In this document: positions 17,401 to 26,510 of the stretch, one piece after another
How positions within the stretch are numbered: the stretch's first letter is position 1
Layout: every line of letters starts with the position of its first letter
NCBI RefSeq assembly: GCF_900156825.1
Contig: NZ_FTOV01000007.1
Coordinates: forward strand, 173,069 to 237,068
DNA length: 64,000 nt
DNA from: Chryseobacterium gambrini
GTDB lineage: Bacteria; Bacteroidota; Bacteroidia; Flavobacteriales; Weeksellaceae
Direction of reading: 5' to 3'
Made by a program: the position numbers and the translations under genes
The notes under the pieces: generated by a model
Databases searched by the model: none
The model's input: only the letters and a program-made list of their open reading frames with translations
Told to the model about the DNA's origin: nothing

Positions 17401-18330
17401 ATGAAGAAGTTTTTATTAATTCTCTCTCTTTCTCTGGGAATTTTCGCCAACGCACAGGTTGTCATTACAGACACCGCAACCATTAAAGCAGACACCATTA
17501 AACACTGGTCGGTTTTAGGAAAACAGTCCTTAATGATCAATCAGGCAGCCTTCTCGAATTGGGTCGGCGGAGGAGCCAACAACGTAGGGTGGCTTGCTGC
17601 ACTGGATTACAACATTACGTATGAAAAAGACAATGATCTTTGGGAAAACATCATCCTTTTGAATTACGGACAAAATGATACGAAAGGTGTAGGTGTAAGA
17701 AAAACACAGGACGTTATTAATGTTTCCACAAATTACGGAAGAAAGTTTTCAAAAAGCTGGTATCTTTCTGTAGGAGCGGGACTGATTTCTCAGTTTTCTG
17801 CGGGATATGAGGACGGAAATAATCCGGAAGCGAAAAAAATATCCAATTTTATGGCTCCCGGTTATCTGAATGTCGGGATGGGGATTACGTACAGACCAAA
17901 TGATAACGTAAATGTTACCCTTCGTCCGAGCAACGCGAGATGGGCTTTTGTGCTGGATAAAGATCTCCAGCTTGCAGGAAATTACGGTTTAAAAGCAGAC
18001 GGAGATTCCTCGATTTTACAATATGGTTTTCTGGGAACAGCCTATTATAAATTTAAGCTGATGGAGAATGTGAACATCACCAATACGGCATCTGTTTTCT
18101 CCAATTATCTCGATCATCCGGAAAGACTGGTTTTGGCGTATGGAATGATCTTAAATTTAAAGGTTAACAAATTTATTTCATCCAATATTACTGTGGATTT
18201 AATGTACGACCATAATCAGATCCAGAAAACACAGCTGAAACAGACATTGGGCGTTGGTTTTGCCTATACTTTGAATAACGGCGTAAAACGTTCCGACAGA
18301 AAGGACAGCCAATGGTGGATTAAAAAATAA
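17401..18330 (+). CDS. DUF3078 outer-membrane beta-barrel protein
   Basis: 309 residues with a signal peptide cut after FANAQ. The mature N-terminus has the DUF3078 hallmark KHWSVLGKQSLMINQAAFSNWVGGGANNVG, followed by alternating hydrophobic beta strands and a C-terminal strand typical of outer-membrane barrels. The family is widespread in Bacteroidota and of unknown function. It is monocistronic, with a strong terminator 22 nt after the stop. Confidence 0.88.
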   Translation: MKKFLLILSLSLGIFANAQVVITDTATIKADTIKHWSVLGKQSLMINQAAFSNWVGGGANNVGWLAALDYNITYEKDNDLWENIILLNYGQNDTKGVGVRKTQDVINVSTNYGRKFSKSWYLSVGAGLISQFSAGYEDGNNPEAKKISNFMAPGYLNVGMGITYRPNDNVNVTLRPSNARWAFVLDKDLQLAGNYGLKADGDSSILQYGFLGTAYYKFKLMENVNITNTASVFSNYLDHPERLVLAYGMILNLKVNKFISSNITVDLMYDHNQIQKTQLKQTLGVGFAYTLNNGVKRSDRKDSQWWIKK

Positions 18331-18352
18331 AATCATCAATGATCATATTTTT

Positions 18353-18383
18353 CCCTCAACAGATTTATTGAGGGATTTTTTTT
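18353..18383 (+). terminator. Intrinsic terminator of the DUF3078 gene
   Basis: CCCTCAA and TTGAGGG arms close a 9-base loop and precede an eight-base T run. Confidence 0.9.
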
Positions 18384-18577
18384 GAATATCCTTTAATTTT
18401 ACTGAGTTCAATGTAAAGATTCCGAATCAAAATTGGCTAAAGCCCATTCCTATTGATGTTTTTGTATTGTTTTATATTGAACCCACGTTAATATTTTCGT
18501 CTTCATTTGATATTTTCCCTTGTAAAAAACCGGGATAATCTTTTGATTTTAATACATTTGTTAAAACATATTTAAAG

Positions 18578-19087
18578 ATGAATTTCGAACAGGTTGCTTT
18601 ACATTTAGAAGCTTACAGAGAACATGACCAGATCATTGATGCGGCAGAATACATCATCCGCTCTTTCAATCTCGAACATGAAAACTTTGAAGGATTTGGT
18701 CTTCGCGATGAGGTTTTTCCGAATTCTCTCGTTCTAACGGCAGAAGGCGTTTTAGGAAGCCCGCAAAAAGTAATGATCCCTAAAAATTTATTCGATTTTG
18801 ATCTGAATCTGGTTTTAAATTTAATTGCCCACGAAATGCTGCATGTACGGCAGAAAGCTCCGGGACACGTTATTGAAGAAAAAAGCGAAAGGGAATTTCA
18901 GGCGTATTACGAAATGCTTTTCCATAAGATTTTTCCGCAGATTCCTGAAGTATCTGATTTTTACAAAAAAGACTTCGGCAGCAAAGCCCTTGAATATTAT
19001 AAAAGAATGGGTGAAGGTTCTGAACTGCAGAAAAAATATGCTGAACAGAAACTTGAAGTAGAACAATTAATCAACTCGTTATCATGA
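18578..19087 (+). CDS. Putative HExxH zinc-dependent protein
   Basis: A cytosolic-looking protein of 169 residues containing LIAHEMLHVRQ (HExxH) near residue 88 and a downstream EKSEREFQAYYE whose glutamate could be a third zinc ligand (gluzincin-like spacing). No signal peptide is present. I know of no named family; it may be a small metallopeptidase or a metal-binding relative. Its stop overlaps the next gene by 4 nt, the first gene of a tight same-strand group reaching 20541. Confidence 0.75.
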   Translation: MNFEQVALHLEAYREHDQIIDAAEYIIRSFNLEHENFEGFGLRDEVFPNSLVLTAEGVLGSPQKVMIPKNLFDFDLNLVLNLIAHEMLHVRQKAPGHVIEEKSEREFQAYYEMLFHKIFPQIPEVSDFYKKDFGSKALEYYKRMGEGSELQKKYAEQKLEVEQLINSLS

Positions 19088-19431
19088 TGATAAAACCTGA
19101 AATTTCGTGGGAAGATTTCGAAAAAATAGACATCCGCTGCGGAACCATTATTTCTGTAAATGATTTTGAGAAAGCAAGAAATCCATCTTATCAGCTCGAA
19201 ATAGATTTTGGAGATTTAGGCATTAAAAAATCCTCCGCTCAGATCACTTCGTTGTATCAGAAAGAAGAATTAATTGGTCAGCAGATTTTGGCTGTCGTTA
19301 ATTTTCCTAAAAAACAGATCGCCAATTTTTTAAGCGAATGTCTGGTTTTGGGTGTTTATGGTGAAAATAAAAAAGATGTTACCCTTTTAACCCCTTCATT
19401 ACCCACAAAGAACGGAATGCAGGTAGGATAA
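19084..19431 (+). CDS. CsaA-like tRNA-binding domain protein
   Basis: A single tRNA_bind (OB-fold) domain spanning nearly all 115 residues. FEKIDIRCGTI at the start, SYQLEIDFG, KKSSAQIT and VNFPKKQIANFLSECLVLGV follow the CsaA/YgjH/EMAP-II pattern. CsaA binds tRNA and has been reported with chaperone-like activity in Bacillus. Two adjacent ATG codons at 19084 and 19087 are possible starts, overlapping the upstream stop. Confidence 0.88.
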   Translation: MMIKPEISWEDFEKIDIRCGTIISVNDFEKARNPSYQLEIDFGDLGIKKSSAQITSLYQKEELIGQQILAVVNFPKKQIANFLSECLVLGVYGENKKDVTLLTPSLPTKNGMQVG

Positions 19432-19506
19432 TGTTTTTCAAAAAATCTAATGAAAATATTGAAACCTGTGAGGTTTAGTTTCAAACAAATTACGAAGAAG
19501 TAAAAA

Positions 19507-20211
19507 ATGATACAAAATATTCCTTTAGAAAGAGTTTTATTTCTTGATATCGAGACGGTTCCGGGATTCGGATTGTGGGAAGAACTATCGGAAGCCGAAC
19601 AGATGCTTTGGGATAAAAAAACGAGATTCCAGAGAAAAGATGAGATTTCTCCTGAAGAATTTTATGTGGAAAGAGCCGGAATTATGGCAGAATTCGGGAA
19701 AATCATCTGCATAACGATCGGAATGATCGAAAAGAATGATACGCTGAAGATCAAAAGTTTTGCGGGTGACGATGAAAAGAAGCTGCTTCTGGAGTTTGGC
19801 GAAATTTTTAACAGTCCGAGACTTCGCGACGTCATTTTATGCGCACATAACGGAAAAGAATTCGATTTTCCGTGGATTGCCAGAAGATATTTAATTAATG
19901 GAATGATGCCTCCTACTCCGTTTCAGATGTTCGGAAAAAAGCCTTGGGAAATTCCGCATATCGATACGATGGAACTCTGGAAATTCGGGGATTACAAAAG
20001 TTTTGTATCGTTGGAATTGCTGGCTCATGTTTTCGGAATACCGACTCCAAAAGATGATATCGACGGCTCAATGGTTTCATCAATCTACTACATAGAGAAA
20101 GACTTGCAAAGAATAGTTGACTATTGTGAAAAAGATGTCTTAACTTTGGCGAATGTTTTCCGGCGTATGCGTCAGGAAGATTTGTTGAAAAGGTACATCA
20201 ATTTAGATTAA
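19507..20211 (+). CDS. DEDD-type 3'-5' exonuclease, PolB-like
   Basis: 234 residues. Exo I is FLDIETVPG near residue 12, Exo II HNGKEFDFPWI near 114, and Exo III YCEKDVLTLANV near 207. The tyrosine four residues before the last aspartate makes it a DEDDy enzyme. It matches the predicted PolB-associated exonuclease family (DNA_pol_B_exo2) found as stand-alone proteins in Bacteroidota. It probably trims single-stranded DNA or RNA in repair; the substrate is not known. The next gene begins 3 nt after the stop. Confidence 0.88.
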   Translation: MIQNIPLERVLFLDIETVPGFGLWEELSEAEQMLWDKKTRFQRKDEISPEEFYVERAGIMAEFGKIICITIGMIEKNDTLKIKSFAGDDEKKLLLEFGEIFNSPRLRDVILCAHNGKEFDFPWIARRYLINGMMPPTPFQMFGKKPWEIPHIDTMELWKFGDYKSFVSLELLAHVFGIPTPKDDIDGSMVSSIYYIEKDLQRIVDYCEKDVLTLANVFRRMRQEDLLKRYINLD

Positions 20212-20214
20212 AAA

Positions 20215-20541
20215 ATGAAATTTACAGACGATCAGATTGCTGACATCGGTGAGGAAATCATCGGTGTTTTAAAAACCGTGTATGACCCTGAGATTCCGGT
20301 AGACATCTACGAATTGGGGTTAATTTATGATGTTCAGATCTCCGATGAAGCGGACGTAAAAATTATCATGACGTTAACGACGCCCAACTGTCCGGTTGCA
20401 GAAACGCTTCCGCAGGAGGTAAAAGATAAAGTTGGTGAAGTGGAAAATGTAAAAAGCGTAGACTTAGAACTTACTTTCGAACCTAGCTGGAATAAAGATA
20501 TGATGAGCGAAGAAGCTAAATTTGAGCTTGGAATGCTTTAA
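20215..20541 (+). CDS. SufT/MIP18-type Fe-S assembly protein (DUF59)
   Basis: A single DUF59 domain in 108 residues: VYDPEIPVDIYELGLIYDV near 22-40 and TLTTPNCPVAETLPQEV near 56-72, with the conserved cysteine in the second block, and the family's SWNKDMMSEEAKFELG tail. Homologues SufT and MIP18 help load Fe-S clusters onto target proteins. It is the last gene of the 18578-20541 group and is followed by a terminator. Compare the sufE-like gene at 63357. Confidence 0.88.
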   Translation: MKFTDDQIADIGEEIIGVLKTVYDPEIPVDIYELGLIYDVQISDEADVKIIMTLTTPNCPVAETLPQEVKDKVGEVENVKSVDLELTFEPSWNKDMMSEEAKFELGML

Positions 20542-20583
20542 AATTTTATTTCTTTAAACAATTTTTCCATTAAAAAATAATTG

Positions 20584-20611
20584 GCTGTTTCATTTTGAAG
20601 CAGCTTTTTTT
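20584..20611 (+). terminator. Intrinsic terminator after the DUF59 gene
   Basis: Eight-base arms (20584-20591, 20597-20604, one G-U pair) precede a seven-base T run. Confidence 0.8.
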
Positions 20612-20701
20612 ATTTTCCGTTTTTTCCCCATACACATTTCGTGAAATCCCTAACATTCAGATTATTAAGTTGATATAATTTTGGTTTCAGAAATCAACAG
20701 T

Positions 20702-21091
20702 ATGAAAGCCAATACCATCATCGTATCGTTTAATAACGGAAGTGTTCCGCCACAGTATGCTTACCGATATCAGATTGTCTTTTCCGAACAGGACGGAAAT
20801 GCAGATCTGAAACTCTTCAGAGGATATGACGCGGATGAAAAAATGATTGTATCCGAACAAAGAAAATTCAATATAGAAATTTTTCTTCAGCTTCTTTCTT
20901 TAATCAGCAAAATAGAGGATTCTGTGAAAGATCCAGCAATGGTGGGAGGAAGCCAGAGAATGATTGAGGTGAATTCAAGAAAAATCATGGTCGAACCCAA
21001 TGATGATTTTGGAATTTCTCTGTTCAACCGGTTTTTATATCTGTATCATCCCGATTTCATTAACCAGATTAATTCTAACCTTAACCTTTAA
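20702..21091 (+). CDS. Small protein paired with a calpain-like protease, possible inhibitor or chaperone
   Basis: Starting at ATG 20702 (a TTG at 20681 lies inside a TAATTTTG promoter-like box), the product is 129 residues, soluble and without signal peptide. It has strands IIVSFNNGSVPPQYAYRYQIVF, a helix FNIEIFLQLLSLISKIED, then VGGSQRMIEVN and a helix LFNRFLYLYHP. The Gly-strand / helix / VGGS layout loosely recalls emfourin-like protease inhibitors; this is a by-eye comparison only. It lies 12 nt upstream of the protease gene, so the pair is co-transcribed. Confidence 0.65.
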   Translation: MKANTIIVSFNNGSVPPQYAYRYQIVFSEQDGNADLKLFRGYDADEKMIVSEQRKFNIEIFLQLLSLISKIEDSVKDPAMVGGSQRMIEVNSRKIMVEPNDDFGISLFNRFLYLYHPDFINQINSNLNL

Positions 21092-21103
21092 AAACCAATT
21101 ATC

Positions 21104-22405
21104 ATGGACAAAGCACCTAAAGAAATGTTTGTAGGAGTTATCAATCCTTATGCATTAACTGAAGCCATCACAGGAAGAACCTTCGACTGGAAAGACGCAA
21201 AATCTTATCAGATTCTTGAAGAAACTCTAGAAAAAAACTACGCAGAACTTTTCGACATTAAATTCAATTCTCCCCTTTATGCCGGACTTGAACTTAACAG
21301 CGACAACACGGTAAAAGCTTTAAAAACCGAAGATATTAAAGTAAGAGCAACAGATAAACTGGAAACCGTCAACCTCTCGACGATTAAAACCCTTAATGAC
21401 TTATCCGGCACCGGAGTAAAAGATCTGAATAAGGTTGTCGTAAAAAATGCAAGACTGGATAAGGGTGAAGTAAAAGTTGTTTTGAACATTCCAAAACTGA
21501 ACAACACTTTTAGCAATAAACTGATCTCTCCATCTATTAGAAATATCATTTTCGGAATGACGAATGCCAACGGATGGACTCCCGCCGGAACTTCATGGAG
21601 CGACAGAGGAAATTTCTTCAACGACGTTACGGAATACAATGACCCGATTCAGGGATCAGTGGGCAACTGTTATTTTATTGCAGCCATTGCAGCCATTGCA
21701 TGGGCAGATCCTTACACCATTCAACATAAAGTAAGAGCAACCGGAACCGGAGAAGCAGACCGTACCAATGCCATCCAGTTTTTCACGAAAGGCGGAGGAA
21801 AAGATGCGGCAACAAGACTCGTGGAAGTTACTGATAATACAATCATTAACTCGTCCAACAATCCTGTGTACTGCAGAAGCAATGATGCCGCAGAAATCTG
21901 GCCGGCTGTTTACGAAAAAGCCTTTGCCAAATGGATCACGAACGTAAATGACGATAAACCGGACATTTCCAAAACCGCATTCGGAGATCCTGCCAAAGCT
22001 GTTGCACAACTTACGAACAAAACCCCGTATTATTATTACACTTCACTAAGAACAGCGCTAGATCTTTTTGGCGTGGTAAGAGAGAATTCGATGAGCTTTA
22101 AAACCATCAATCCAATGGTTGCATGGACGTACGGATCGGGAAGAGATTACACGGGTTCGAATATTGTAGGAAACCATGCTTATACCATTTTGGGATGGTC
22201 AACTTTCAATGGTAAAAACTACATCATCCTGAGAAATCCGTGGGGAGTTACCGAACCGAATGGTTTAAATTCTTATCAGGGACTCATCAGCTTCTTCGAC
22301 GGAAGTTTCTGGAGACCGATCAACATGATTGGAAACGACGGAGTTTTCGCACTGGAAATCAATGCATTCAAATATTACTTTGAAGGTTTGGCTGTGACCA
22401 AATAG
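21104..22405 (+). CDS. Calpain-like (C2 family) cysteine protease
   Basis: A 433-residue protein with the full papain-fold triad in calpain context: QGSVGNCYFIAA with C189, GNHAYTILGW with H358, and RNPWG with N378. The helix after the cysteine and the EIWPAVYEKAFAKW block near 264 also fit calpain cores. Residues 1-150 form an unknown N-terminal region that could be a propeptide. No signal peptide or calcium-binding EF-hand is visible. It follows a small partner gene by 12 nt and has its own terminator. Substrates and location are unknown. Confidence 0.87.
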   Translation: MDKAPKEMFVGVINPYALTEAITGRTFDWKDAKSYQILEETLEKNYAELFDIKFNSPLYAGLELNSDNTVKALKTEDIKVRATDKLETVNLSTIKTLNDLSGTGVKDLNKVVVKNARLDKGEVKVVLNIPKLNNTFSNKLISPSIRNIIFGMTNANGWTPAGTSWSDRGNFFNDVTEYNDPIQGSVGNCYFIAAIAAIAWADPYTIQHKVRATGTGEADRTNAIQFFTKGGGKDAATRLVEVTDNTIINSSNNPVYCRSNDAAEIWPAVYEKAFAKWITNVNDDKPDISKTAFGDPAKAVAQLTNKTPYYYYTSLRTALDLFGVVRENSMSFKTINPMVAWTYGSGRDYTGSNIVGNHAYTILGWSTFNGKNYIILRNPWGVTEPNGLNSYQGLISFFDGSFWRPINMIGNDGVFALEINAFKYYFEGLAVTK

Positions 22406-22443
22406 AACTAAAAAAATAACCTTTTTATTAACCTACCCTTCAG

Positions 22444-22475
22444 CTTCCGCAGATTTCGGTCTGTGGAAGTTTTTA
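22444..22475 (+). terminator. Intrinsic terminator of the calpain-like gene
   Basis: Ten-base arms (22444-22453 and 22460-22469, one mismatch or G-U) with a T run after; it touches the 3' end of the converging rhodanese gene. Confidence 0.85.
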
Positions 22476-23309
22476 TATTTCTGTAGCAATTTCTTTATTT
22501 TCTCTTCTGCTCCACTCGCTCCATGATCCTACATACAGATTCGGGATTTTAAAGCCTGCGTAATCCAAAGCGAGAATGGTATGACAAGCCGTTACTCCGG
22601 AACCACAGTGGATAATGAGATTTTCGGGTTTTCCTTCCAGTAATTTTGAATATTTTTCTCTTAAAATCTCAGGCGACAGGAAATTTCCGTTTTCATCAAG
22701 ATTTTCAGAAAAAGGAATATTAATCGCTCCGGGAATATGTCCTGCAACGAGATCAATTGGCTCAGATTCGCCTCTGTAACGGTACGCATCTCTCACATCA
22801 ATTACCGTTGACGATTGCTTTGCTAATTCATTTTCAACAGTTTCCAGATCTGAAACAGGAAGAAGCCAGTTTTCTTTCTGGATCAATTCAGCTTTTTCGA
22901 AAGATTCTTCACCGGAAGAAAATTCAACACCTTCTTTTTCTGCATTCTGAAAACCGCCATCCAAAACCTGAACGTTTTCAAAACCGAAAGCTTTCAGCAT
23001 CCACCAAGCTCTTGCCGCGGCATTTGCCCCGTTTTTATCATCGTAAATAACAAGATGGTTATTTTCTGAAATTCCAAGATGGGAAAGTGTTTCTGCAAAT
23101 TTTTTAATTTCCGGAAGCGGATGTCTTCCTCCAAAAGCAGCGTTCTCTCCGATTTCAGCAAGGTCTTCATCCAGATCGATGAATCTCGCTCCTTTAATAT
23201 GTTTATTCAGATAATTTTGATAAACATCTTTTCCTGCTCTTGCATCAAGAATGATAAGATTTTCTTTTGGAAGATTTTTTAGTTCTGAAGGTGAGATTAT
23301 TGGTGACAT
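22473..23309 (-). CDS. Two-domain rhodanese sulfurtransferase
   Basis: 278 residues with two rhodanese domains. The N-terminal domain (1-130) is inactive, and the C-terminal domain carries the active-site loop CGSGVTAC near residue 237. The CGSGVTA loop is that of thiosulfate / 3-mercaptopyruvate sulfurtransferases (SseA/TST type). Loop GGRHPLPEIKKF in domain one is also typical. It would move a sulfane sulfur to cyanide or a thiol acceptor in the cytosol. Single gene, convergent with the calpain-like pair. Confidence 0.9.
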   Translation of the reverse strand: MSPIISPSELKNLPKENLIILDARAGKDVYQNYLNKHIKGARFIDLDEDLAEIGENAAFGGRHPLPEIKKFAETLSHLGISENNHLVIYDDKNGANAAARAWWMLKAFGFENVQVLDGGFQNAEKEGVEFSSGEESFEKAELIQKENWLLPVSDLETVENELAKQSSTVIDVRDAYRYRGESEPIDLVAGHIPGAINIPFSENLDENGNFLSPEILREKYSKLLEGKPENLIIHCGSGVTACHTILALDYAGFKIPNLYVGSWSEWSRRENKEIATEI

Positions 23310-23387
23310 TTTTTGCTTGGTTTAAATTAATATCGCGGAAGTTTTCAACAAAAATAAAACCGCAGAAAATTTCTACGGTCTATTATT

Positions 23388-23789
23388 TTATTGATAAATG
23401 AAAATCATTGTCTGTACCAAATCCGGATGAAGGCTTTTCGCAACCGGACAATTATGCGCTGTTTCTTCTATAAAAGCTTTTTCTTTGTCGGAATAAGAAT
23501 TCGGAAACACAAAATTGCAAACAATTTCGCCGATTCTTCGTGGCTCGCCTTTCATAATCTTTTGAAGATTACAATAAGCACCATCAATGTTAATCTTTTT
23601 TTCTTTGCCTAAAATCGCAATGGTTGTAAGCGCACATTCTGCCAGAGAAGTTGCACACAAATCTGTGGGAGAAAATTTTTCACCTTTTCCGTGATTATCT
23701 GTCGGCGCATCGCTTTCAATAAGAGTTCCGGATTGTAAATGCTCTGCTGAACATCTCAAATCTCCAATATATGTAATTTTTGAAGTCAT
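23388..23789 (-). CDS. OsmC/Ohr-family peroxidase-like protein
   Basis: 133 residues spanning the OsmC fold. The helix with PTDLCATSLAECALTT holds C45 and C52, and AHNCPVAKSL holds C114; the C45/C52 plus C114 arrangement is the thiol-peroxidase site of the OsmC family. A conserved FSPTDL precedes it. It likely reduces organic hydroperoxides in the cytosol. Whether it is an active peroxidase of OsmC or YhfA type is not decided. It lies 28 nt from the HMG-CoA lyase-like gene on the same strand. Confidence 0.85.
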   Translation of the reverse strand: MTSKITYIGDLRCSAEHLQSGTLIESDAPTDNHGKGEKFSPTDLCATSLAECALTTIAILGKEKKINIDGAYCNLQKIMKGEPRRIGEIVCNFVFPNSYSDKEKAFIEETAHNCPVAKSLHPDLVQTMIFIYQ

Positions 23790-23817
23790 ACTAATTAATA
23801 ATAAAAGAGAACTTGTC

Positions 23818-24666
23818 TCAAAAATGAAAAATATCTTTCGCTTTGTTATAAGAACTTTCGAAGTTCAGCAGATTCAACTTATGATCCGCTTTTTCTACGC
23901 TTATAAAATTGATCACCTGTTCGGTTGGCATATTTCCCACCAGATCATCTTTTGCCATCGGACAGCCTCCAATTCCTTTGATGGCACTGTCGAACCTTCT
24001 ACAACCCTCATTGTAGGCTGCTTTCAGTTTAGCATAAGAATCTTCGTAACGGTTATGGAAATGTGCTCCGAAATTAATTTCAGGATATTTTGAAGGAATT
24101 TTTCCGAACAAAAGAGAAATGGTTTCCGGCGTTGCCACTCCCGTAGTATCAGAAAGTAAGATCTCCTTAACTCCAATTTCAGAAAATCGCTGAGCCCAGA
24201 AATCTACCTCTTCCCACTTCCACATTTCGCCATAAGGATTTCCAAAAGCCATTGAAAAATAAATATTTAGCTGCCTGTTTTCATTTTTTACCAGTTCCAG
24301 CATTTTAATAATTTCCTGAAAAGCTTCTTCCTGATTTTTATTCGTATTTCTGTGCTGGAAAGTTTCGGAAATGGAAAACGGAAAGCCGATAATATCCACC
24401 GACTGATGTTTTAATGCTTTCTCAGCTCCTCTGTAATTGGCGACAATCGCAGAAACTTTGGTATTGGATCGGGATTTATCGATGTTTTCCGCCACTTCAT
24501 CAGAATCTGCCATTTGCGGAATTGCTTTCGGAGAAACAAAACTCAGACAGTCCAGAACATCAAAACCCACATCCATAAGAGAATTGATGTAATCTATTTT
24601 TTTATCAGTCGGGATGAATTCTCCCCACCCCTGCATTGCATCACGCGGACATTCTGTAAGAAACAT
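23818..24666 (-). CDS. Hydroxymethylglutaryl-CoA lyase family protein
   Basis: 282-residue TIM-barrel enzyme of the HMGL-like family. MFLTECPRDAMQGW at the N-terminus gives the acidic metal-site region, SDTTGVATPETI and GAHFHNRY follow, and the signature loop GIGGCPMAKDDLVGNMPTE near 231 holds the catalytic cysteine. Such enzymes split HMG-CoA into acetoacetate and acetyl-CoA in leucine breakdown. The metal-binding HxH is present (HFHN). No other leucine-degradation gene is in the window. Confidence 0.87.
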   Translation of the reverse strand: MFLTECPRDAMQGWGEFIPTDKKIDYINSLMDVGFDVLDCLSFVSPKAIPQMADSDEVAENIDKSRSNTKVSAIVANYRGAEKALKHQSVDIIGFPFSISETFQHRNTNKNQEEAFQEIIKMLELVKNENRQLNIYFSMAFGNPYGEMWKWEEVDFWAQRFSEIGVKEILLSDTTGVATPETISLLFGKIPSKYPEINFGAHFHNRYEDSYAKLKAAYNEGCRRFDSAIKGIGGCPMAKDDLVGNMPTEQVINFISVEKADHKLNLLNFESSYNKAKDIFHF

Positions 24667-24856
24667 TTTTTACGTTTAGGTTTTCTCAAATATAATAAAA
24701 CTAAACAAGTTTATCTAAGATTAAAACAAAGCGATCATTATTTTGATTTTCAGCATTTTATATCATATTAATAATCTCAACAGCTTCTATTCGGTCACAA
24801 ATAAATTATTCTGAGCATCAAATTTGCTAACTTTACAGGAAATTTATACCAATATA

Positions 24857-26104
24857 ATGAGCGCAATAGAATTCAGCCCTTTGTGGAAAGAAAAGCTACT
24901 GAACCGTTTTCTTAATTACGTAAAAATCTATTCAACCAGCGACGCAGAAAGCGAAACCACTCCTTCTACAGAAAGACAGTGGAATATCGCCAACTACATC
25001 ACGGAAGAACTGAAAACGATAGGTCTTGAAAATGTATCGATCGATGAAAATGGTTATATCATGGGATACGTTCCTTCCAATCTTGAGAATAATGACAAAC
25101 CGACTATCGGATTTATTTCGCATTACGATACTTCACCGGATTTCAGCGGAGAGAATGTAAAACCGCAGGTTTGGGAAAATTATGACGGAGGAGATCTGGT
25201 TTTGAATCAGACAACAGGATTTACTTTATCACCATCAAAATTTGAAAGCTTAAAAAAATATATCGGTCAGACCTTAATTACCACAGACGGAAATACCCTT
25301 CTTGGAGCCGATGATAAAGCAGGCTGTGCAGAAATTGTAACGGCTGCGGAATATTTAATGGCTCATCCGGAAATCAAGCACGGAAGAATTGCCGTTGGAT
25401 TTACGCCTGATGAAGAAATCGGAAGAGGAGCGCATAAGTTTGATGTGGCAAAATTCGGGGCAGAATTTGCGTATACGATGGACGGCGGAGAAGTTGGCGA
25501 ACTGGAATATGAAAACTTCAACGCGGCTGGAGCAGTGGTAAAAATCCATGGATTGAGCGTTCATCCGGGTTATGCATACGGAAAAATGATTAACGCCGCT
25601 TTACTGGCTTCTGAATTTGCACAAATGCTTCCTGCCAATGAAACCCCTGCAACGACTAAAGGTTTTGAGGGTTTTTATCATTTAATGGACTTAAATGCAG
25701 ATATTTCTGAGGCTAAATTGCAATACATCATCCGTGATCACGACGCTGATAAATTTGAGGCAAGAAAGAAATTCATGGAAGAAAAAGTAGCTGAGTTTAA
25801 TAAGAAACACGGTGAAGGAACTGCCGAAATTGAAATTAAAGAGCAGTACAGAAACATGAAGCAGCAGTTTGAAGGAAAAATGCACATCGTAGATCTTGCC
25901 GCAGCAGCAATGAAAGAAGCAGGAATCGAACCAAAGATTAAAGCAATCCGCGGAGGAACAGACGGAGCGCAGTTATCTTACATGGGACTTCCTTGTCCGA
26001 ATATTTTTGCAGGAGGAATCAATTTCCACGGACCGTATGAATATGTGGCTCTGGAAAGCATGGAGAAAGCGATGGAAGTGATCTTGAATATTGCGAAGGC
26101 TTAA
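24857..26104 (+). CDS. pepT: Peptidase T (tripeptide aminopeptidase)
   Basis: A 415-residue M20 metallopeptidase from ATG 24857 (the frame continues upstream to a weaker start at 24824). Zinc-site blocks are SHYDTSPDFSG, then LLGADDKAGCAEIVTA, TPDEEIGRG, TMDGGEVGELEYE and a late histidine in FHGPYEY. IRGGTDGAQLSYMGLPCPNIFAGG is characteristic of PepT. It releases N-terminal residues from tripeptides in the cytosol. A TAACTTTA -7-like sequence lies near 24829 and a strong terminator follows. Confidence 0.93.
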   Translation: MSAIEFSPLWKEKLLNRFLNYVKIYSTSDAESETTPSTERQWNIANYITEELKTIGLENVSIDENGYIMGYVPSNLENNDKPTIGFISHYDTSPDFSGENVKPQVWENYDGGDLVLNQTTGFTLSPSKFESLKKYIGQTLITTDGNTLLGADDKAGCAEIVTAAEYLMAHPEIKHGRIAVGFTPDEEIGRGAHKFDVAKFGAEFAYTMDGGEVGELEYENFNAAGAVVKIHGLSVHPGYAYGKMINAALLASEFAQMLPANETPATTKGFEGFYHLMDLNADISEAKLQYIIRDHDADKFEARKKFMEEKVAEFNKKHGEGTAEIEIKEQYRNMKQQFEGKMHIVDLAAAAMKEAGIEPKIKAIRGGTDGAQLSYMGLPCPNIFAGGINFHGPYEYVALESMEKAMEVILNIAKA

Positions 26105-26125
26105 AAAATTCTAATTTATATAACT

Positions 26126-26153
26126 AATCCGGCTTTGTTGAGCCGGATTTTTT
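26126..26153 (+). terminator. Intrinsic terminator of pepT
   Basis: Nine-base perfect arms around TTGTTG (AATCCGGCT against AGCCGGATT) with a T run. Confidence 0.92.
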
Positions 26154-26217
26154 ATAAGATCTTTAGTAAATCTTTCCTCACATGCTTCATATATTGAAAA
26201 ATTCTCTCTACATTCAT

Positions 26218-26391
26218 TTACCAATTAAAACTTCTCTCAACATAAGTATTTTCAAAAAGATTCCAAGAAATACTGTCTGCATTTTTTAGAATTACATTGT
26301 TTTTTTTATGAACAAAAATTTTTACTAATTCTTCTGCATGATGATGTCCGTTTAAAACAATAGCAGTGGCTTCACAATATTTAAGTCCTCT
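26218..26391 (-). pseudogene. Likely C-terminal remnant of a protein gene
   Basis: The minus strand is open for 57 codons and reads GLKYCEATAIVLNGHHHAEE, then a VHKKNNVILKNAD block, ending in FENTYVERSFNW before TAA. No start codon is present, and upstream frames are broken by stops. The sequence looks protein-like (hydrophobic pattern, ends in an aromatic tail) but I cannot name the family. It sits in a 357-bp gap (26154-26510) otherwise without genes. Confidence 0.3.
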
Positions 26392-26510
26392 TCACAATAC
26401 AAATTTTTTGCTTATAATACTTCTATGATCCCTCGTCACAAAATTATTCTGAAATTTTATAAATTAATGGCTTGATTTTTGACGATAAACTATAAAAAAC
26501 ATTCTTATAA

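Noticed and set aside
18825..19061. Overlapping frames on both strands within the HExxH gene
   Set aside because: Shadows of the real gene, which has a recognisable HExxH and a 4-nt coupling to its neighbour.
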